Below are positions 41,651-54,800 of a DNA stretch of 64,000 nt, piece by piece (within the stretch, counting starts at the first letter, position 1; each line of letters starts with the position of its first letter). The position numbers and the translations under genes were made by a program. The stretch covers positions 15,476,305 through 15,540,304 of the forward strand of contig CM066048.1 of the NCBI GenBank assembly GCA_033557465.1. Direction: 5' to 3'. The stretch is from Ichthyophis bannanicus (taxonomy: Eukaryota; Chordata; Amphibia; Gymnophiona; Ichthyophiidae). The notes beneath the pieces were generated by a model. The model did not search any database. It saw nothing but the letters and a program-made list of their open reading frames with translations, and was not told where the DNA came from.

Positions 41651-43239
41651 CAGTAAAATCCAAACTGGCTTCAGGTTCTCCTAAGGCCCTGGGATCAGTA
41701 AGGCATTTCCATCATAAAATTCAACCTGGTCTAATTCCCCGTATGGAGAGGACTGGTTTCAGCCCGACCTTCTTATTTCCCATTCTCATGGAGTCTTACA
41801 AGGAAGGCTGTAAATTTTGACCTCAGGTTTATTTTTTCACTCCTGTTCCATTTGATCATAGGTCTACTTGTGTTCACTAAACAAGTTGATAAGGAATCCT
41901 AAGAGAGCATACATGGTAATTAATGGGGAAAGGGGAACATGCATCAGACTCCCCAAAGCCAATGAAATTCTGTTGAAGTTACAGTCATGGAGTTAAACAG
42001 AACCTAGTGCAGGTATTAATACTGTAGGTTCAAAGTGCTCCCTGGTACCTCTCCACAGACCTTACAGAGGACACAAGCTTAAATCTTTCAACTCCCCATG
42101 ACCTAGAGGCCAGCCCTCATATTTCAGGTCACCACCTTATGGTTCCAGAGACTACATATTCCTGCATGCAATGAGGTGAAACCAGGACCAGTTCAGTTTC
42201 CTTCAATATGTGCCTCCAGGGAATTTAATTCACTTTTCTGGTATCATGACTGTCCCTATTCTATCTATAGAAAGATTCAGAATCCCACCCGATGGGCTGA
42301 AACCAAGATTTCTGCAACTATTAAGAGGAATTAAACCTGTGTTGAAATAAAATTGATTTAATTTCTTTACTAAAACTTTGAATAAGAATTTTTTATTTAA
42401 TGATGTGTTTTAGGGTTCAGGTTTATTTTTTTTGTGTTTTTTTTTTTTTTAAATTAGTGTTATTCTTATGCTGGGAAGAGTGAGTCCAGTTCTCCTTATT
42501 TTACTGCTTTTCACCCCTAGTTTGCCAGTTTCCCAATTGCAAATTGGAGTCGTTTTCTTCTCAGCTGCCATTTCTTTCATTAATGGATGGTGAGAAGATT
42601 GGAAGAAAATATTGTGGAGAGTTTTTTTGAGTTCTCTTGGTGGCCTCCCCTTCCCTCCCTCTCCTAGCAGGAGAATAACATTCCAGCCTTATGTGTTTAC
42701 CATTTTGTCTTTTCTCTTCTCTGCAACCATGTGACCGAGAGATTATGACGTTACATGGTTTTGGAGGGGACATAAGGCCTCAGTCTGTCTCTCTTCCTCA
42801 CTGTAATTTGCTCTGTATTTGAGATATTAACTAATTTTGTGAAGATGTATTTGCTCCACATTTTTCAATGATCTCTCTTCTCGTAGCAGGAAAACACTGT
42901 GAGTCTTCCCCTCCCTCCCTTCTGCCTGTAATGCATGCCGGTGGTTGTAATCACTGAGATGGGGAGTTCAGGAAAAAGAATTTGCTATAATCCTGTGACT
43001 GGAAGTAGCTCGGCAATGGTATATTTGGACATAAGAGTGTCTGGAGGGCTGCACCATAATTTTACCTCCCCCCACCCTCAATGAGATGCCCTTCCCCTCC
43101 CCAACCCAGTTCTTCAAGAAAATGAAAAATGGCCGCCATTAACCATAATCCCAAGAAACCGTTCACCATTAATATCAGAGCAGCTAGCTCTGGGGACCAG
43201 ACAAGGCACTGCTAGTGTTCTCTCTTTCTTTGATACTGA
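41651..43239. other. Unassigned intergenic sequence
   Basis: T-rich runs at 42427-42453. 42135-42205 has CTACATATTCCTGCATGCAA and GTGAAACCAGGACCAGTTCA, a fragment of the foldback MITE family. No gene seen. Confidence 0.35.
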
Positions 43240-43335
43240 TGCCCATAGTTGCTTACCTGTAACAGGGGTTCTTCTTAGACGGCAGGAGTATGCAGCCACA
43301 CTTCTAAGGTAAAGCTCTAACTGAGCCAAGTTGCC
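43240..43335. repeat. DIRS terminal fragment (possible)
   Basis: ATAGTTGCTTACCTGTAACA then GGGGTTCTTCTTAGACGGCA resembles the DIRS right terminal block at 19578-19625 (ATAGTTACTCACCTATAACA, GGTGCTC). Short and diverged, so could be an isolated terminal remnant. Confidence 0.4.
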
Positions 43336-43479
43336 TGGATCTCCCATAGCTCAGAGAGGTCTTTGGACTTCTCTGAGTGAATGTGTTTGACTAAGATGAC
43401 TAGCAAAACCTGGAATGGTTCCCTTGTTTGTTATGGACGAGGGTCAACTTGTAAGCTTCTCTATAGGAAGGTTCTAGGG

Positions 43480-43890
43480 GTCAATATCCAAAGCCCTTAG
43501 CCAATGGGAAGCCAGCCAGTTAAGGGCACTAACCGCAATAGTCAGGGGCATTATCTACATTCTGCTACTGAATATCTCCACATATCACCCCCAGCACTAT
43601 CCATTTAGTGCAGGTGTGGCCCATGGAAAAGGCGAGGGTGGTGTCAGCACTAACTAGTGGGATTTTCAGTCACCACCTCTCCAGGCAACTTAGGCTGCTT
43701 GAAAAACTGTGCCAAGTTGGACTCCAGATAAGTGATGCCTGAAAATTCCACTAACCACATAAAGGTGCTATTTATCTCGTTAGTGCTGTTTAGTCCAGAT
43801 ATTCCGTAGCAGCTCCAATCTGGATTCTGTCGCTGAATATCCCGCCAATATTTAAGTGCCTCGGCTGACCACCTTGGCTTTTGAAAATCA
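43480..43890. repeat. Interspersed DNA-type repeat (same family as 31.2 kb)
   Basis: GTCAATATCCAAAGCCCTTA at the left, GCCAGCCAGTTAAGG, TACTGAATATCTCC, and CGCTGAATATCCCG then CTTTTGAAAATCAG at the right. Confidence 0.5.
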
Positions 43891-43929
43891 GCTGCTAGTT
43901 GCCTAGTAGTTCAGTACAGCTTAAGCCAA

Positions 43930-44035
43930 TTCTGCTCTCTTATTTTCCATCTTGCATTGTATTCTGGGAATTGTAGTCTTGCTGATGAACTCTAGAACTG
44001 CAAGTCCCAGCAAAGAGTGATGGATTATGGGATCG
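43930..44035. repeat. Short foldback MITE
   Basis: TTGTATTCTGGGAATTGTAG and GAACTGCAAGTCCCAGCAAA are inverted relatives around a short loop. Confidence 0.5.
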
Positions 44036-45295
44036 CTAGACTGGTCTATCCCTAACCACTTGTATGAAGCAAAACACTTGCAATATTTGGGGAAGGAAGC
44101 CACCATCTTGGAAAATTGGGAGCATTATGTTACTAGGCCCTATAAATGTATATATAACTTTGTACATATACAATCTATAAAAGAAAATTATATAAACAAG
44201 ATACAGACAATATTTAGAACATGTATTTTAAAAGGACTAAAGTGTTTCTCCTGTTCCTCAGCCTCATTTCTCCCCAGGCTGTGCACATTTGTCCCCAACA
44301 ACATCTTTAAAAAATGTAATAAAAAAAGAACTGTACATATCTTCGAATGTGTCTGATTTCTTTCTCATTTTTATATCAGGGAAAATTGGTATACAATGCA
44401 CAATGCCAAGATAGAGCCCTTTTAATAAGACAATCTTGCAAATAAATCACTGCCGTACCGGGTCAAACCCAGCACCCAAGATCCCTCTTACCAGATCTGA
44501 TTTTCATATCAGCAAGTATAGGCACTTAGCAAAGGTGTATAAGAAAGGGAGGGGGTGTACAGTGGTAAATCCCTTCTCACACCCCTTAATATCCAGCAGT
44601 CATGATTTAAGGGTGCCCTCAATTCCAGGGTGACAGCCTACACTTCCAGGGAAGGTCGTCTTACATATGCCATGAAGAATTTCTTTGATAGGATGGATTG
44701 CCTGATGGTTTTACATTCAGGAGAGTAGGTTGGGGGAGGGGTTTCCAGGGCATAAGGCATAAAGTGAGCTAGGCTAGTTTTTTCTGCTCCCCTTTCAATG
44801 CTCTTTTTCTATTGAGAAACTCCAGTTCTGCTTTGGAAGAGCAACTGAACCATGTCACGGGGGTTGCCGCAGAGCCGGTGTTCTGACGGGCAGGAGATTG
44901 CATTCTAGCTGAGAGCATCATTGCCTGTCTTTGTCTCAGCGGCAGGGCTTCTGTCTCTATGGGGTCGATGCAGAAACCCTGTGCTACAGGCTGCTACTAA
45001 AGTTCTAGAGCAGGGTTTCCAAACATGGTTTAGCACAGAGGTTTTATACAGCCATACTCTAAGCAAACAGCATGCAACTGTGTGCAAAACATCTGCGCTA
45101 AACCCGGAGAGCAAGCCAAGCACATGTACACAGTGACTGCATGAGCAGCACCTCAGTCCTGTACACAGAAAGGCACTTGAGTCCTTGTGCTGGAAAGCTG
45201 TGTGGCGCATTAGAGCTATATCATTCTGTTCAGAATTATTCTTCTTAGGAGAATGATTGCTCTTATGTGTCACACAGCTTTCCAGTGCATGACCA
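44036..45295. other. Unassigned sequence between MPZ and ETHE1
   Basis: The ETHE1 last exon should lie somewhere between here and 50525, but I could not identify it. No other feature supported. Confidence 0.3.
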
Positions 45296-46100
45296 TACAT
45301 AGAAACATGACGACAGAAAAAGACCACATGGCCTATATAGTCTGTCCTTCCATATCAACAACTACAACAGTCCCCTTTTTTCCTTTAGAGATCCTCTGTG
45401 TTTGTCCCATGCTTCTTTGAATTCAGATACTGTCCTCTACCACCTCCACTGGGAGACTATTCCACAGATCCACCACTCTTTCCGTAAAGAAATATTTCCG
45501 CATATCACTCCTGAATCTATCCCCTTTCACTCTCATGCTAAGTCCTCTCGTAGCAGAGCTTACTTTCAGTTGCAAGAGGCTCTCCTGCTGTGAAGGACTG
45601 AAGCCAGGATATAAGGCCCTAGGCGAATCTCATTCCAGCCCCTGCTCCAACTACCGCCGCTGCCGCCCCTCCCCGGCACATGTAGTGGCATCAATACTTT
45701 GAAAACGACAGCGAAGTCCCGGAGTTACCTTCAGCTCCAGCACTGTGGTGACATTCTTGCTTCTTCCTCCTTTGATTCTATTTCCTGTTTGCATGGAGAT
45801 AGAAGCCACTTCTGCCCCCATGCAAAAGTAAGTGGAATCGGAGGAGGACGGAAGCTCAATCGCACCATGGCACCAGAGTTGAAAGTAACTCCGGTACTTT
45901 AGTGCCATTTTAAAAGTATTACCGCCGCCGCACATGCCAGAGAGGGGTGGCAGCAACAACAATGGGTGCCCTGGGACCATTAGCGCTCTAGGTGGCCGCC
46001 TAGTTCACCTAATGGTTACGTCGTCCCTGCTCCTGTGCATTTATGCCATGGAGGCATTTAAATATCTTTATTAAATCTCCCGCCTTGCTTCCAAAGTATA
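45296..46100 (-). repeat. CR1-like 3' fragment interrupted by a DNA-type repeat
   Basis: 45296-45590 and 46030-46100 read as two parts of a CR1-related 3' region (GAAACATGACGACAGAAAAA, CCGTAAAGAAATATTTCCGC; then AGGCATTTAAATATCTTTAT, AAATCTCCCGCC). Between them, about 45590-46030, is a repeat with GGCCGCCTAGTTCACCTAAT, related to the element at 48968-49427, in the opposite orientation. Confidence 0.45.
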
Positions 46101-46104
46101 CATA

Positions 46105-46690
46105 TTGAGGGGAATTATAGAAGGGAGGTCCAAGTGCAACCTGGGATGTCTAAGCCAGAATGCTTGAAAAAATGCAGGTGTGTCCAGGTGCAGACATGAT
46201 TTCACAAATGTGAATGTGCCCAGTATGGACATCTGTGGGGGCGTCTACATAGACATCTCCAAAACCATATTTCAGAACCTGGGCATCTAGGATAGACTAA
46301 TGGCTATAGTGCACTAGAAACAGGCACCAGGGTTCAACCCTACTGCTGCTATCATTGACATTGTGCTGAATACAGAGGATCAAGGAGTCAAAACAAGCAC
46401 CTTTCAGATGCCTGTTCATGCCTAGAGCAGGTCTAAACTTAGAAGCGACACCAGGCCACCTTTCAGATGTCTGCTCATGCCTGGAGAACATCTGAACTTA
46501 GGCATGACGCTGGATGTCCATGATGTTTCTGAGATCAGGTAGGAACATCCAGGTTCCTGAGAATACTCCCTGTTCAGATTTGAACGTCCCCAGCGCCAGC
46601 TTCTAAAATGGCTCTGGAGATGTCTCTGTGCTTTGGATGTCTCTATGCCCATTTTTGGACATCCAAAGCACAACTAGACCCCCCATTGAG
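46105..46690. repeat. Interspersed DNA-type repeat, partner of 9.05-9.65 kb
   Basis: See shared blocks at 9050. Here the block TCATGCCTAGAGCAGGTCTA and its relative TCATGCCTGGAGAACATCTG are themselves duplicated within the copy. Confidence 0.5.
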
Positions 46691-47299
46691 ATCTTTAAGC
46701 CTGTCTCCGTATGCCTTATGATAAAGATCACTCCATCTTATTTATATCCTTTTGAAGGTGTGTTCTCCAGAATTGTACTCAGTATTCAAAATAAGGTCTC
46801 ACCAAAGACTTATATACAGAGGTACTATTATCCTCTTTTTCCTGTGGATGGAGGCTGAAGGAGGTCTGGAGAGGGGGAAGCTGGTAATAAGTTCATTGTC
46901 AGCAGGAGTGGCTTGGGACATGGAGGGGGCAAATACTCCTAATGAAGCACTGAAAAGGTCAGATAGTGTAGCCGTTAGAACGTTCCCTTCAATACTCCTG
47001 GATGTATCCCATCCAGCTCTATCATTTTGTTCACTTTTAGTTTAGCTAGCTTCTCACAAACATAGTCATCTGAAAATCCTTCCAGATCCCCTTAACTTCT
47101 GCTCCTGGCCCTTCATCTGTGAACGGAGAACAAAATGTTTTACTGCATTGCCTATTTTTTCTTCCACTTGTATCATTGCTTTAATGACTACTTTCCTAGC
47201 TTTTCTTAACTTTTTCAAATATTAATGCTTTTCTTCCTCTTTCTCAGATGTCTTGTATTTTATGAAGGTCACCCTCTTTTTCTTCACCTTTTCAGTTAC

Positions 47300-47790
47300 T
47301 TCTTTTGAACCATAGTAGCCTCAAAAGAAGTAGCAGAAAAGATGAAGGAAAAGAGGGTGGCCTTTATAAAGTATAAGCAATCACAGAATGAGGAAGACAA
47401 GCCTCAATATTTGGAAAAGCTAAGAGAAACTAGGAAAGGATCAGGAAAGCAAAGATACAAATGGAAGAAAAATAGACAATGCAGTGAAATGGGGGGGAGA
47501 CATTTTTTAGATATGTTAGTGAAGGGAGGAAGTGCAAAAGTGGTATTGTCAGACTGAATGGTGAAGGGCAGGAATATGTAGAAGCTGATGAGGAAAACAC
47601 CCACAAACAGGAGCAAAGTGAAGGGGATCTTGAATAATTTTCAGAAGACTGTTTATGAGAAGCTAGCTAAATTAAAAGTAGACAAAGCAATGGGGCCGAG
47701 TAGAACACATCTGAGAGTATTGAAGGAACATGGGGAAGTTATAGTGACCTTTTCAATGCTTCTTTATAGTTGGAAACATTTGTCTCCTCC
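47300..47790 (+). pseudogene. CR1-like ORF2 fragment
   Basis: Reads KMKEKRVAFIKYKQSQNEED then YLEKLRETRKGS, followed in another frame by KLAKLKVDKAMGPSRTHLRV and LKEHGEVIV. The latter corresponds to the [20 protein letters not shown] block of the other CR1 copies. A distinct, older family. Confidence 0.5.
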
Positions 47791-47839
47791 CTTCAAAAGC
47801 CCACTCCTGCTGCTAATGAACTTATTAAACAAACTTGGA

Positions 47840-48118
47840 GTGGAGGAGTGGCCTAGTGGTTGGGGCAAGGTACTTCAGGCCAGAAGGTCAGTGGTTCAAA
47901 TCCCACTAGAGGACAGCAACCTTGGGCTAGAAGGACTGGGGTTTCTAGTCCCACAGATGCTCCTTGTGGTCTTGGGCAAACCACTTAACCCTCCATAGCC
48001 CATGTTCCCTGTAAAATAGTTATCTCCAAGTTATAATGCCCTGTTCAATGTAATTTCAGTTTGTTCAATGTAAACCACACTGATGCAGAATAGTGTGGTA
48101 TGTAAGAGAACATAAACT
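47840..48118 (+). repeat. tRNA-derived SINE
   Basis: A box GTGGCCTAGTGGTTGGGGCA, B box GGTTCAAATCCCACT, a CTTGGGCAAACCACTTAACC block and an L2-like tail ending GTGGTATGTAAGAGAACATA. Forward orientation. Confidence 0.75.
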
Positions 48119-48529
48119 TCCTCCTCCCCAGACCTCCTTTAGCCCCATCCACATGCCCACAGACTTCCTTTTACCCTGTCTATGATTGTCTTAGGGTAGG
48201 AATGATCCCAAGGTCAGTGGTAGGGGGTGGCAAACAGGGCAAATGCCCTGAGCCCCCATGCCACAAGGGCGCCCCACTTCAAGCTGAAGGAGATACAGCC
48301 TGCAGGCTGGCTTTGCCCCCCCCCCCCTCACTAGTTTCTGCCCTGGGCCCCTGAATGATCCCTATCACTCCTGCCCTGCTATTAAAAATGAAGCCGCCAG
48401 TACTCGTTTGTTGTGTGGCACTGACCACATCCGCCTACAACAAATTCCACCGCCTGATTGAAAAAAATAAGGACGCAAGAACAAGAATTGCTGCCTGTTC
48501 CTTTCATGGACTGTGCCCTCGTATTAGCA

Positions 48530-48656
48530 CTGTTTGAAAGAGTAAATAACCTTGCCACCCATCTCATGATTTTATAAGTTCTATCATATCCCTTCTCAGT
48601 CATCTCTTCTCCAAACTAAAGAGTCCTAACCTGTTTAACCTCTCTTCAATAAAGGG
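48530..48656 (-). pseudogene. CR1 ORF2 C-terminal fragment
   Basis: The reverse complement resembles LNRLGLFSLEKR followed by LRRDMIELIKS, the C-terminal block of CR1 ORF2, with one stop. Confidence 0.55.
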
Positions 48657-48967
48657 TCAGTGGCAATACTGACCTGCTGCCATGGCGATCTTAGGCACCG
48701 TAATAGCTGACCTTTCACCTCAGAAGCTAACTGGGCCGTGGCTGAATATTGGCGTTGCCTGGTTAGCTTTCTGGCAATCCAGCTAATCTGGACACTCAAT
48801 GCTTGGGGCCTTGATATGGTCCAGCACTGACTATCCAGATTTAGAGTTAAGTGACAGCAGCTAGCTGCCGTCACTAAATATTTCCCTCTGTGTTTACAAG
48901 GAGCAGCTGATCCAGTCCTGGCTTTACATGCACAGCATGCAGTGAGTTCTGGACTGACATCTATGTG

Positions 48968-49427
48968 CAGGGCGGGCCAAGGGTTCTTGGTGCCCTAGGC
49001 ATGTCCGATGTACTGCCACCATCATGCGCCATCACCGTACCACCTCCAAGTTCCAGCATCTCAGCTGAGATTGACAAGTGGCATGGCAGGCCTTAAAGAG
49101 CATACACACACTCATGGCCAGCGGCTCCTGCCCCCTCTGACGCAACTTCCTGTTGGAGGGGGCAGGTGCAGCAGAATGTAGGTGCGCCCATGCGCTTTAA
49201 AGCCTACTGCGGTGCTGAAGAGGTGATTGCTGTACCGCCTATCAACCCTAGGTGAGAGGCTGGATGTTGGGGCGGCCCGGTGATGACACGCGGTGTGGTG
49301 CGGGCGGTACATCAGGTCTGTCTACATCTGAGCTGTCACTTAGAAGAGGAAGCAATCGCTGTGCCTCCCACCAGGGTCTGCTGCCCTAGGCAACAGCCCA
49401 GTTTACCTAGTGGATGGGCTGGCCCTG
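48968..49427. mobile_element. Non-autonomous hAT-type element
   Basis: Begins CAGGGCGGGCCAAGG and ends GGGCTGGCCCTG. A perfect 8-bp duplication, TCTATGTG, lies at 48960-48967 and 49428-49435. Sub-terminal TGCCCTAGGC blocks face each other. 460 bp without coding sequence. Confidence 0.8.
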
Positions 49428-49435
49428 TCTATGTG

Positions 49436-50525
49436 CATGTCTGGGATAAAATCAGGATATCCAGTGGCGCTAAGTGCTTTTGAATCATCACCCCCATATA
49501 TACGCACGCATGCACACACATGTTGGAATGAAGCAAGCAGAGCTCTAGGAAGCTGGCAGGGGGGAGTTTGCAGAGGTCTAGCACGGAAACACTGTTCTGA
49601 GGGCCTTCTTGGCTGTTATCAGAAGCTCAGTGTCCCCAGCCTGCATTAATGCTGGAGTCTTCTAACCCCACGTAGTTAGCCCAGAGCTGCCCCAAATCAT
49701 TCAAAGGGACACTTGGCTTTTAACATTTCAAAACATCATAAATCTGAATGTGAAAAAGGCACAGAGGGGAGTGATTATTAGAAGCGAGTTTCTGGTTCAC
49801 ATAAAGTGCATCAGTGCCAAGGGAACTCGTGATTCCCGGGAATGGGGGAAAGCTGTAGCAGAAGCGCCCTCTGGTGGCTGTCAGCTCCCTCCTGCAGGCA
49901 AGCTATGAAGCTCCCTGCAGCCCGCACATTAAGTTAGCTGGAACTGCTCGGCCTAGAAATGAAAAAAAAAAAGAGTGGAAATGGTGAGGTTCGAGTCCCA
50001 TTCTCAACACTCTTTCCTACCAACCCTTCCTTGCCTGCTGTCTGTGCTCATTTCATTCTGGGTGTATTTTTGTTAACCACACAGACCAAGTTTTAATAGA
50101 TATGTGGTCTATAAGCTTATGACATAAATAATTTCCTACAGCACCTCCTGGAGGAAGATGCTGGGAGTGCAGGATCTGTGAGCTTCCCCTACAGCCAGCA
50201 CTATTCTCTTCAACACCTCTTGCTGGGAGAGACTGGGTGTGCAGAAGCCATGAGTTCTACTACATCCAATATGGTTAACACAAATGTATTCATAATAAGA
50301 TAGAACAACACAGGCCACACATAATGATGCAGAAGTGATCACTGTGGAAGACCTCACAGTTCCTGCACTCCCAGTGTCCCCCAATAGGGCGCGCCAGAGA
50401 TAATAGCGTAGCTACAGAATTTTCATGTGTTCTCAAAGCCTCCTGTCCTGCAGTCGTGGTTCCAAACAGACATTATCCCTCCCTCCACCTTCTCCAGCTC
50501 CCTTCTCATAGCATGCAAGTCTTAC
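49436..50525. other. Probable ETHE1 last intron, mostly unassigned
   Basis: 50140-50385 contains three diverged copies of a block with CACCTCCTGGAGGAAGATG or CACCTCTTGCTGGGAGAGA and GGGAGTGCAGGATC-like sequence, spaced about 65 bp or more. The terminal ETHE1 exon was not recognised. Confidence 0.35.
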
Positions 50526-50642
50526 CAATTTGCTTGGGGTACGGCAAATTCAGGTTGTTCATAATCTTGCAGAACTCAGATAGAGACTTCGTGAGCCGGG
50601 GGTTAAACTGCTTCTCTTCAGCCACTGTTGTCACCATCTGTC
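50526..50642 (-). CDS. ETHE1: ETHE1 exon 6
   Basis: 117 bp, acceptor AATTCCAG and donor GTAAGA. Encodes [20 protein letters not shown], then [18 protein letters not shown], the C-terminal helical part. It ends in phase 1, so one more exon is required. Confidence 0.92.
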
Positions 50643-51790
50643 CTGGAATTTGTTGGAGGAAACTCAAATCAGATCACTGCGATCAATAAAGTAACTACGG
50701 GGAAGGGGAGAGAGAGGCATTTTCAAAGTGATTTAACCGGTTAGGAAACCTGCTAACCGGTTAAATTGCTGTCAGCAAGATATTTGGCGGCACTAAATCA
50801 TTTAGGGCTGCTGAATATCCCCTTCGACTGGGTTTAAACATCCCAACGCTAGCCAGATAGCATCAAGGCGGAACAGGGAGAGCGACTTAAGTTAGCCAGT
50901 TAGTGGTGATATTCAGATGCTAACTGGTTAATTTAAACCAGTTAGAATTACACTATAGCAGAACTAGGATATACTACGGAATTAGAAAAGGTACAGAGAA
51001 GGGCCACCAAAATGGTAAAGGGGATGGAAGGATACCCCTATGAAGAAAGGCCTAAAAGGTTAGGAGTCTTCAACCTGGAAAAGAGACGGCTGAGGGGAGA
51101 TATGATAGAGGTCTATAAATTAATGAATGAAGTGGAATGGGGAAACGTAGATCAGATGTTTATCACTTCAACAAGTAGCTGCATTGTAATCCATTTAAAA
51201 CTAATAGGACAAAATATTTTTTTCACTCAACGCATAATCCAGCTCTGGAATTCATTACTGGAGGATGTAGTAAAAGCTGTTAGTGTAGTTGAGTTTAAAA
51301 AAAGGTTTGGGAAGTTCCTGGAGGAAAAGTCTATAAACCATTATTAAAGAGGACCAGGGAAATCCATCGCTTAACCCTGGGACAAGCAGCAGGGAATCTG
51401 TGTACCTTTTGGGAACCTGACAGGGACTTGTGACCTGGATTGGCCACGGTTGGAAGCAGGATACTCGGCTTGAAGGACCCTTGGTCTGACCCAGTATGGC
51501 ATTTCTTATGTTCTTATGAAATAAAGACTGTGCTAACTTTAGCCTCTTTAGCTAACCAGACCCACCAGATATTCAATTCTGATGGCTGGATATGACCCCA
51601 GCATTGGATATCCAGCTCTAATTTAAAGCAGCGACGGCCAGCTGCTTTACTCGGGCTGACTACTGTCGCTGAATATGCCCCCCCCCCCTACTTTTCTTTC
51701 AGAGAACTTTGTTCTGGTCATCTCTGGACCTGAGTCTGCACTATACCTGACAGATATGTGTGCAGGGGAGGAGGGGGAGGGTCCTGCATT

Positions 51791-51824
<34 letters not shown>

Positions 51825-54800
51825 TGGAAAATTTCCCTTTGTAGTGCTCCTCTCACTGTAGGAATTAAGGTATACATTTGTAGTGGTCCTCTCACTGTAG
51901 GAATTAAGGTATACATTTGTAGTGATCCTCTCACTGTAGGAATTAAGGTATACCTTTGTAGTCATGAGCAGGGTACAGTTGGCATTCATCTGGCAGGGAC
52001 AAAATTTCTTCATGAACTGATTTGTATAAAGTCTCTGGATTCCCTGGTTGAAGATGGAAACAAATAAAGAGCCGCGGGCTGATTTTATGTCACATATTAT
52101 CCTGGATTTCCATAATGCACTGTCTCTGAATTGTCCATTTTTGTGTCAGTTTGCACATCCCCTTGTAACAAATTCAGATATGCACACACGCATCGTCACT
52201 CTTCTAGTGTTGAAAACATGTCATCACACAGTTCCTAGGAGCTGAGGATTCCTAGTACAGGGTTCCTAGAGAAAAAATATGCATTCTCCCTTTTCACCTC
52301 CAGTCCTTACTCAAATGCACACAGACCAACTCTATCCCAGACCTCCTACCTTGCTGGAAATCTGTCCTTCCGCAGCCTCGGATCAGCAGTGCATCTCCTG
52401 TGAAGGCCATACTGTGGTCACTCAGGACATAGGTAATGCAGCCGTTCGTATGACCTGGAGTGGCTCTCACTTCCAAAGCCTGTGGGAGGAGGGACGTGAT
52501 ACAGGGATCATAGCATTGCCTTGACATATGTAGAGAGTACAGTACTTGGATTTTGCAGCTAGGGAACAGCAGCTCCATCCAGTGTCTCTACTAATTATTG
52601 CAGATGTAGGACGAAAGGTAGCATTTTCCAGATAACGGAAGGTTCTTGCTGCCCATCATTTTGGACTGGGAGGAGACTCCCCCGAGAGGAATATCCCACT
52701 GACTATAAATATCTCAGACAAAGGCAGTTTCCTATTTTTTGGCCCCCAGGCCATCATACTATGGGCATCTGAATGGGTATTTGATGACTGGCTCACCCAC
52801 ACTATATCAGAGTTGCCAAGTTACCCAGTTCCAGGAGTGCAATTTTAAGCCAGTCTTGGATTTCTGACAACCTCATACTGAAGCAATATGGGACCTACGG
52901 TGCCAATTTCAATGGATAAAATTAGGGACTATATTGCAATGCAAATTTAAAACCAGAACTGAACAAAACGTCTCACTCCTGGAACTGGATAATTTGGCAA
53001 CTCTGCTATATCCTTTGAGACATTCAATATCTGCGGTCCTAAGTTCTCAGGGACTACAAATAGGCCAGGTTTTCAGGATATCCCTAATGAAAAGGCATTG
53101 GTCAGTACTCTCAGCTCTTCCATGTTTAGTAGGGGGCGGAATTTGCGAGATCGATTATGCCAAGCAATCCTGTGAATTTAAGTAAGAGTCACTATAATTA
53201 CATGTGACCACTGAATTCTTTATGCAATTATGGAGGAAGGCCCTAGTTTTGAGATCAACAATTTTGTTTTTTATCATCACTGGCTGACCTTCTGTACATC
53301 TATGTACGAGGTTTACGTGCTCCGGGGCCCCTGTAATAAATATTATGTTGGCAAGACAGTGGATGCATTTGTCGCAACATAAAAACAATCTTTTGAAGGC
53401 TCGAGAGGAAGCACCACTAGTTCAACATTGTCTCCAACACTGTTATGACTTTCAAGATCTTCGGTGTAGTTATTGATTTTGTCCCTGCCAATCTACGAGG
53501 GGATGATCAAGGAAAACTCCTAGTGCAACGTGAGCAACGTTGGATTTTTAATCTTAATGTTCTTGAGCCTATGGGTTTAAATAGTAAGACTGACTGGGGG
53601 GTTTTCCTTTCATCTTTAATGAGCTTAATTTGTTAAGTGCTTTGGTTTTCTGTGTGAGTTCCAAGTGTATCTTCTTCTGTTTTAAGAAGCCTGCGACAGA
53701 TTGGGATTGCTCCTGCTCCAATCAGGTATTTGCTTGTTTCTGATTGGTTGCTGTCCTTAGTTAAAAGTCAGTGTCGTCAGATGCTTTCTGGCTGATAGTT
53801 TTACCCTTGAGGCAGCCTTTCTTTAGGCGAAACAATGATCTTTGTTGGGTGAACTTTATTTATTTCACGGAGCCATGATTAGGGTGTGGAGCTCATAGGT
53901 CCCAGCAGTATTCAGATTATGCAAAGGTGGTCCACCATTAGTCAAGGTTGCTACCGGTGTGTGAGCTCTGCGTTGACAGCTTGAGTTGCTGGAAGAAGCT
54001 TGTTAGAAGATGTCTTGGCTAGAGTCGACTGTTCTTAGACATGTATACTGCTTGAGACAGTTTGGCAAAAGTTTGTGAGATTATCTTGGCTTGGTCTATT
54101 TCTTCCACAGGTACTTTTGCACCTTGTTAGAGCTTATTTAAACTTTATTGTACTGTAACTAGTTATATATTTACTTTGATATTGTTTGAATGGTAGATAT
54201 TGCTGAGGTGCCTTGCAGTACGTTATGTTCTGTTAAGTTAAATAAATTTCAGTAAAGATTATAGTACTGTAAATTCTAAAAGAGAGGGGGAGTTTTTTGA
54301 CGCCAATGATGTTGAGCTGTGTTTCCCCTATGGCTTTGAGTTCCCACATAGAGGGATGAGACGTTATCCTGGGGCTTTTTCTCCCCAGTTTAATATATGA
54401 ATGAATGTTTGTTGCCCTTGGATTAGTTTCCTATATGAGGTTTTGGGCCTATTAAGCTGGCCTTAGTGAATAATTTAGTTTGTGTGTTTTCTGTGTATGG
54501 AGAGTTGGGGATCTGAGAGCAGTGTGGTGTTGTTTATAATGAATAGGCATGAGATAAATTTGCATACAATGGGGATAGTATGTGCCTATTCATTAGGGAT
54601 ATACCAAAAACCTGGTCTGAATATGTGCACTCCTGTCCTAAGTGAAAAGAGGCTCCCTTAGATTTAAGGGAAAGCTGATTTCAGGTTCCAGGACATCAGT
54701 TTCACTGAGCCAGTCCTGGTTTTCCAAATCGCAGCTCGTTAGTGACTGTCGTATTGACTCCCTTTACAAAATAAAAACTACTCCCTGCATGCAGTGGGCA

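Larger units (their letters stand above)
53190..54255 (+). mobile_element. Penelope-like element (PLE) 3' remnant
   Basis: Carries the end of a GIY-YIG endonuclease followed by about 600 bp of 3' sequence with a hammerhead-like core and an end near AGTTAAATAAATTTCAGTAA. In ETHE1 intron 3, on the strand opposite to ETHE1. Confidence 0.75.

Noticed and set aside
44262..44312. Candidate ETHE1 exon 7 on the minus strand (DVVGDKCAQPGEK then stop after an AAAG)
   Set aside because: Only vague resemblance to the ETHE1 C-terminus (FAVPANM..CG), and the acceptor is weak; not reported as an exon.
47840..47915. A functional tRNA gene
   Set aside because: A and B boxes are present, but no complete cloverleaf; sequence continues into a SINE body and tail.
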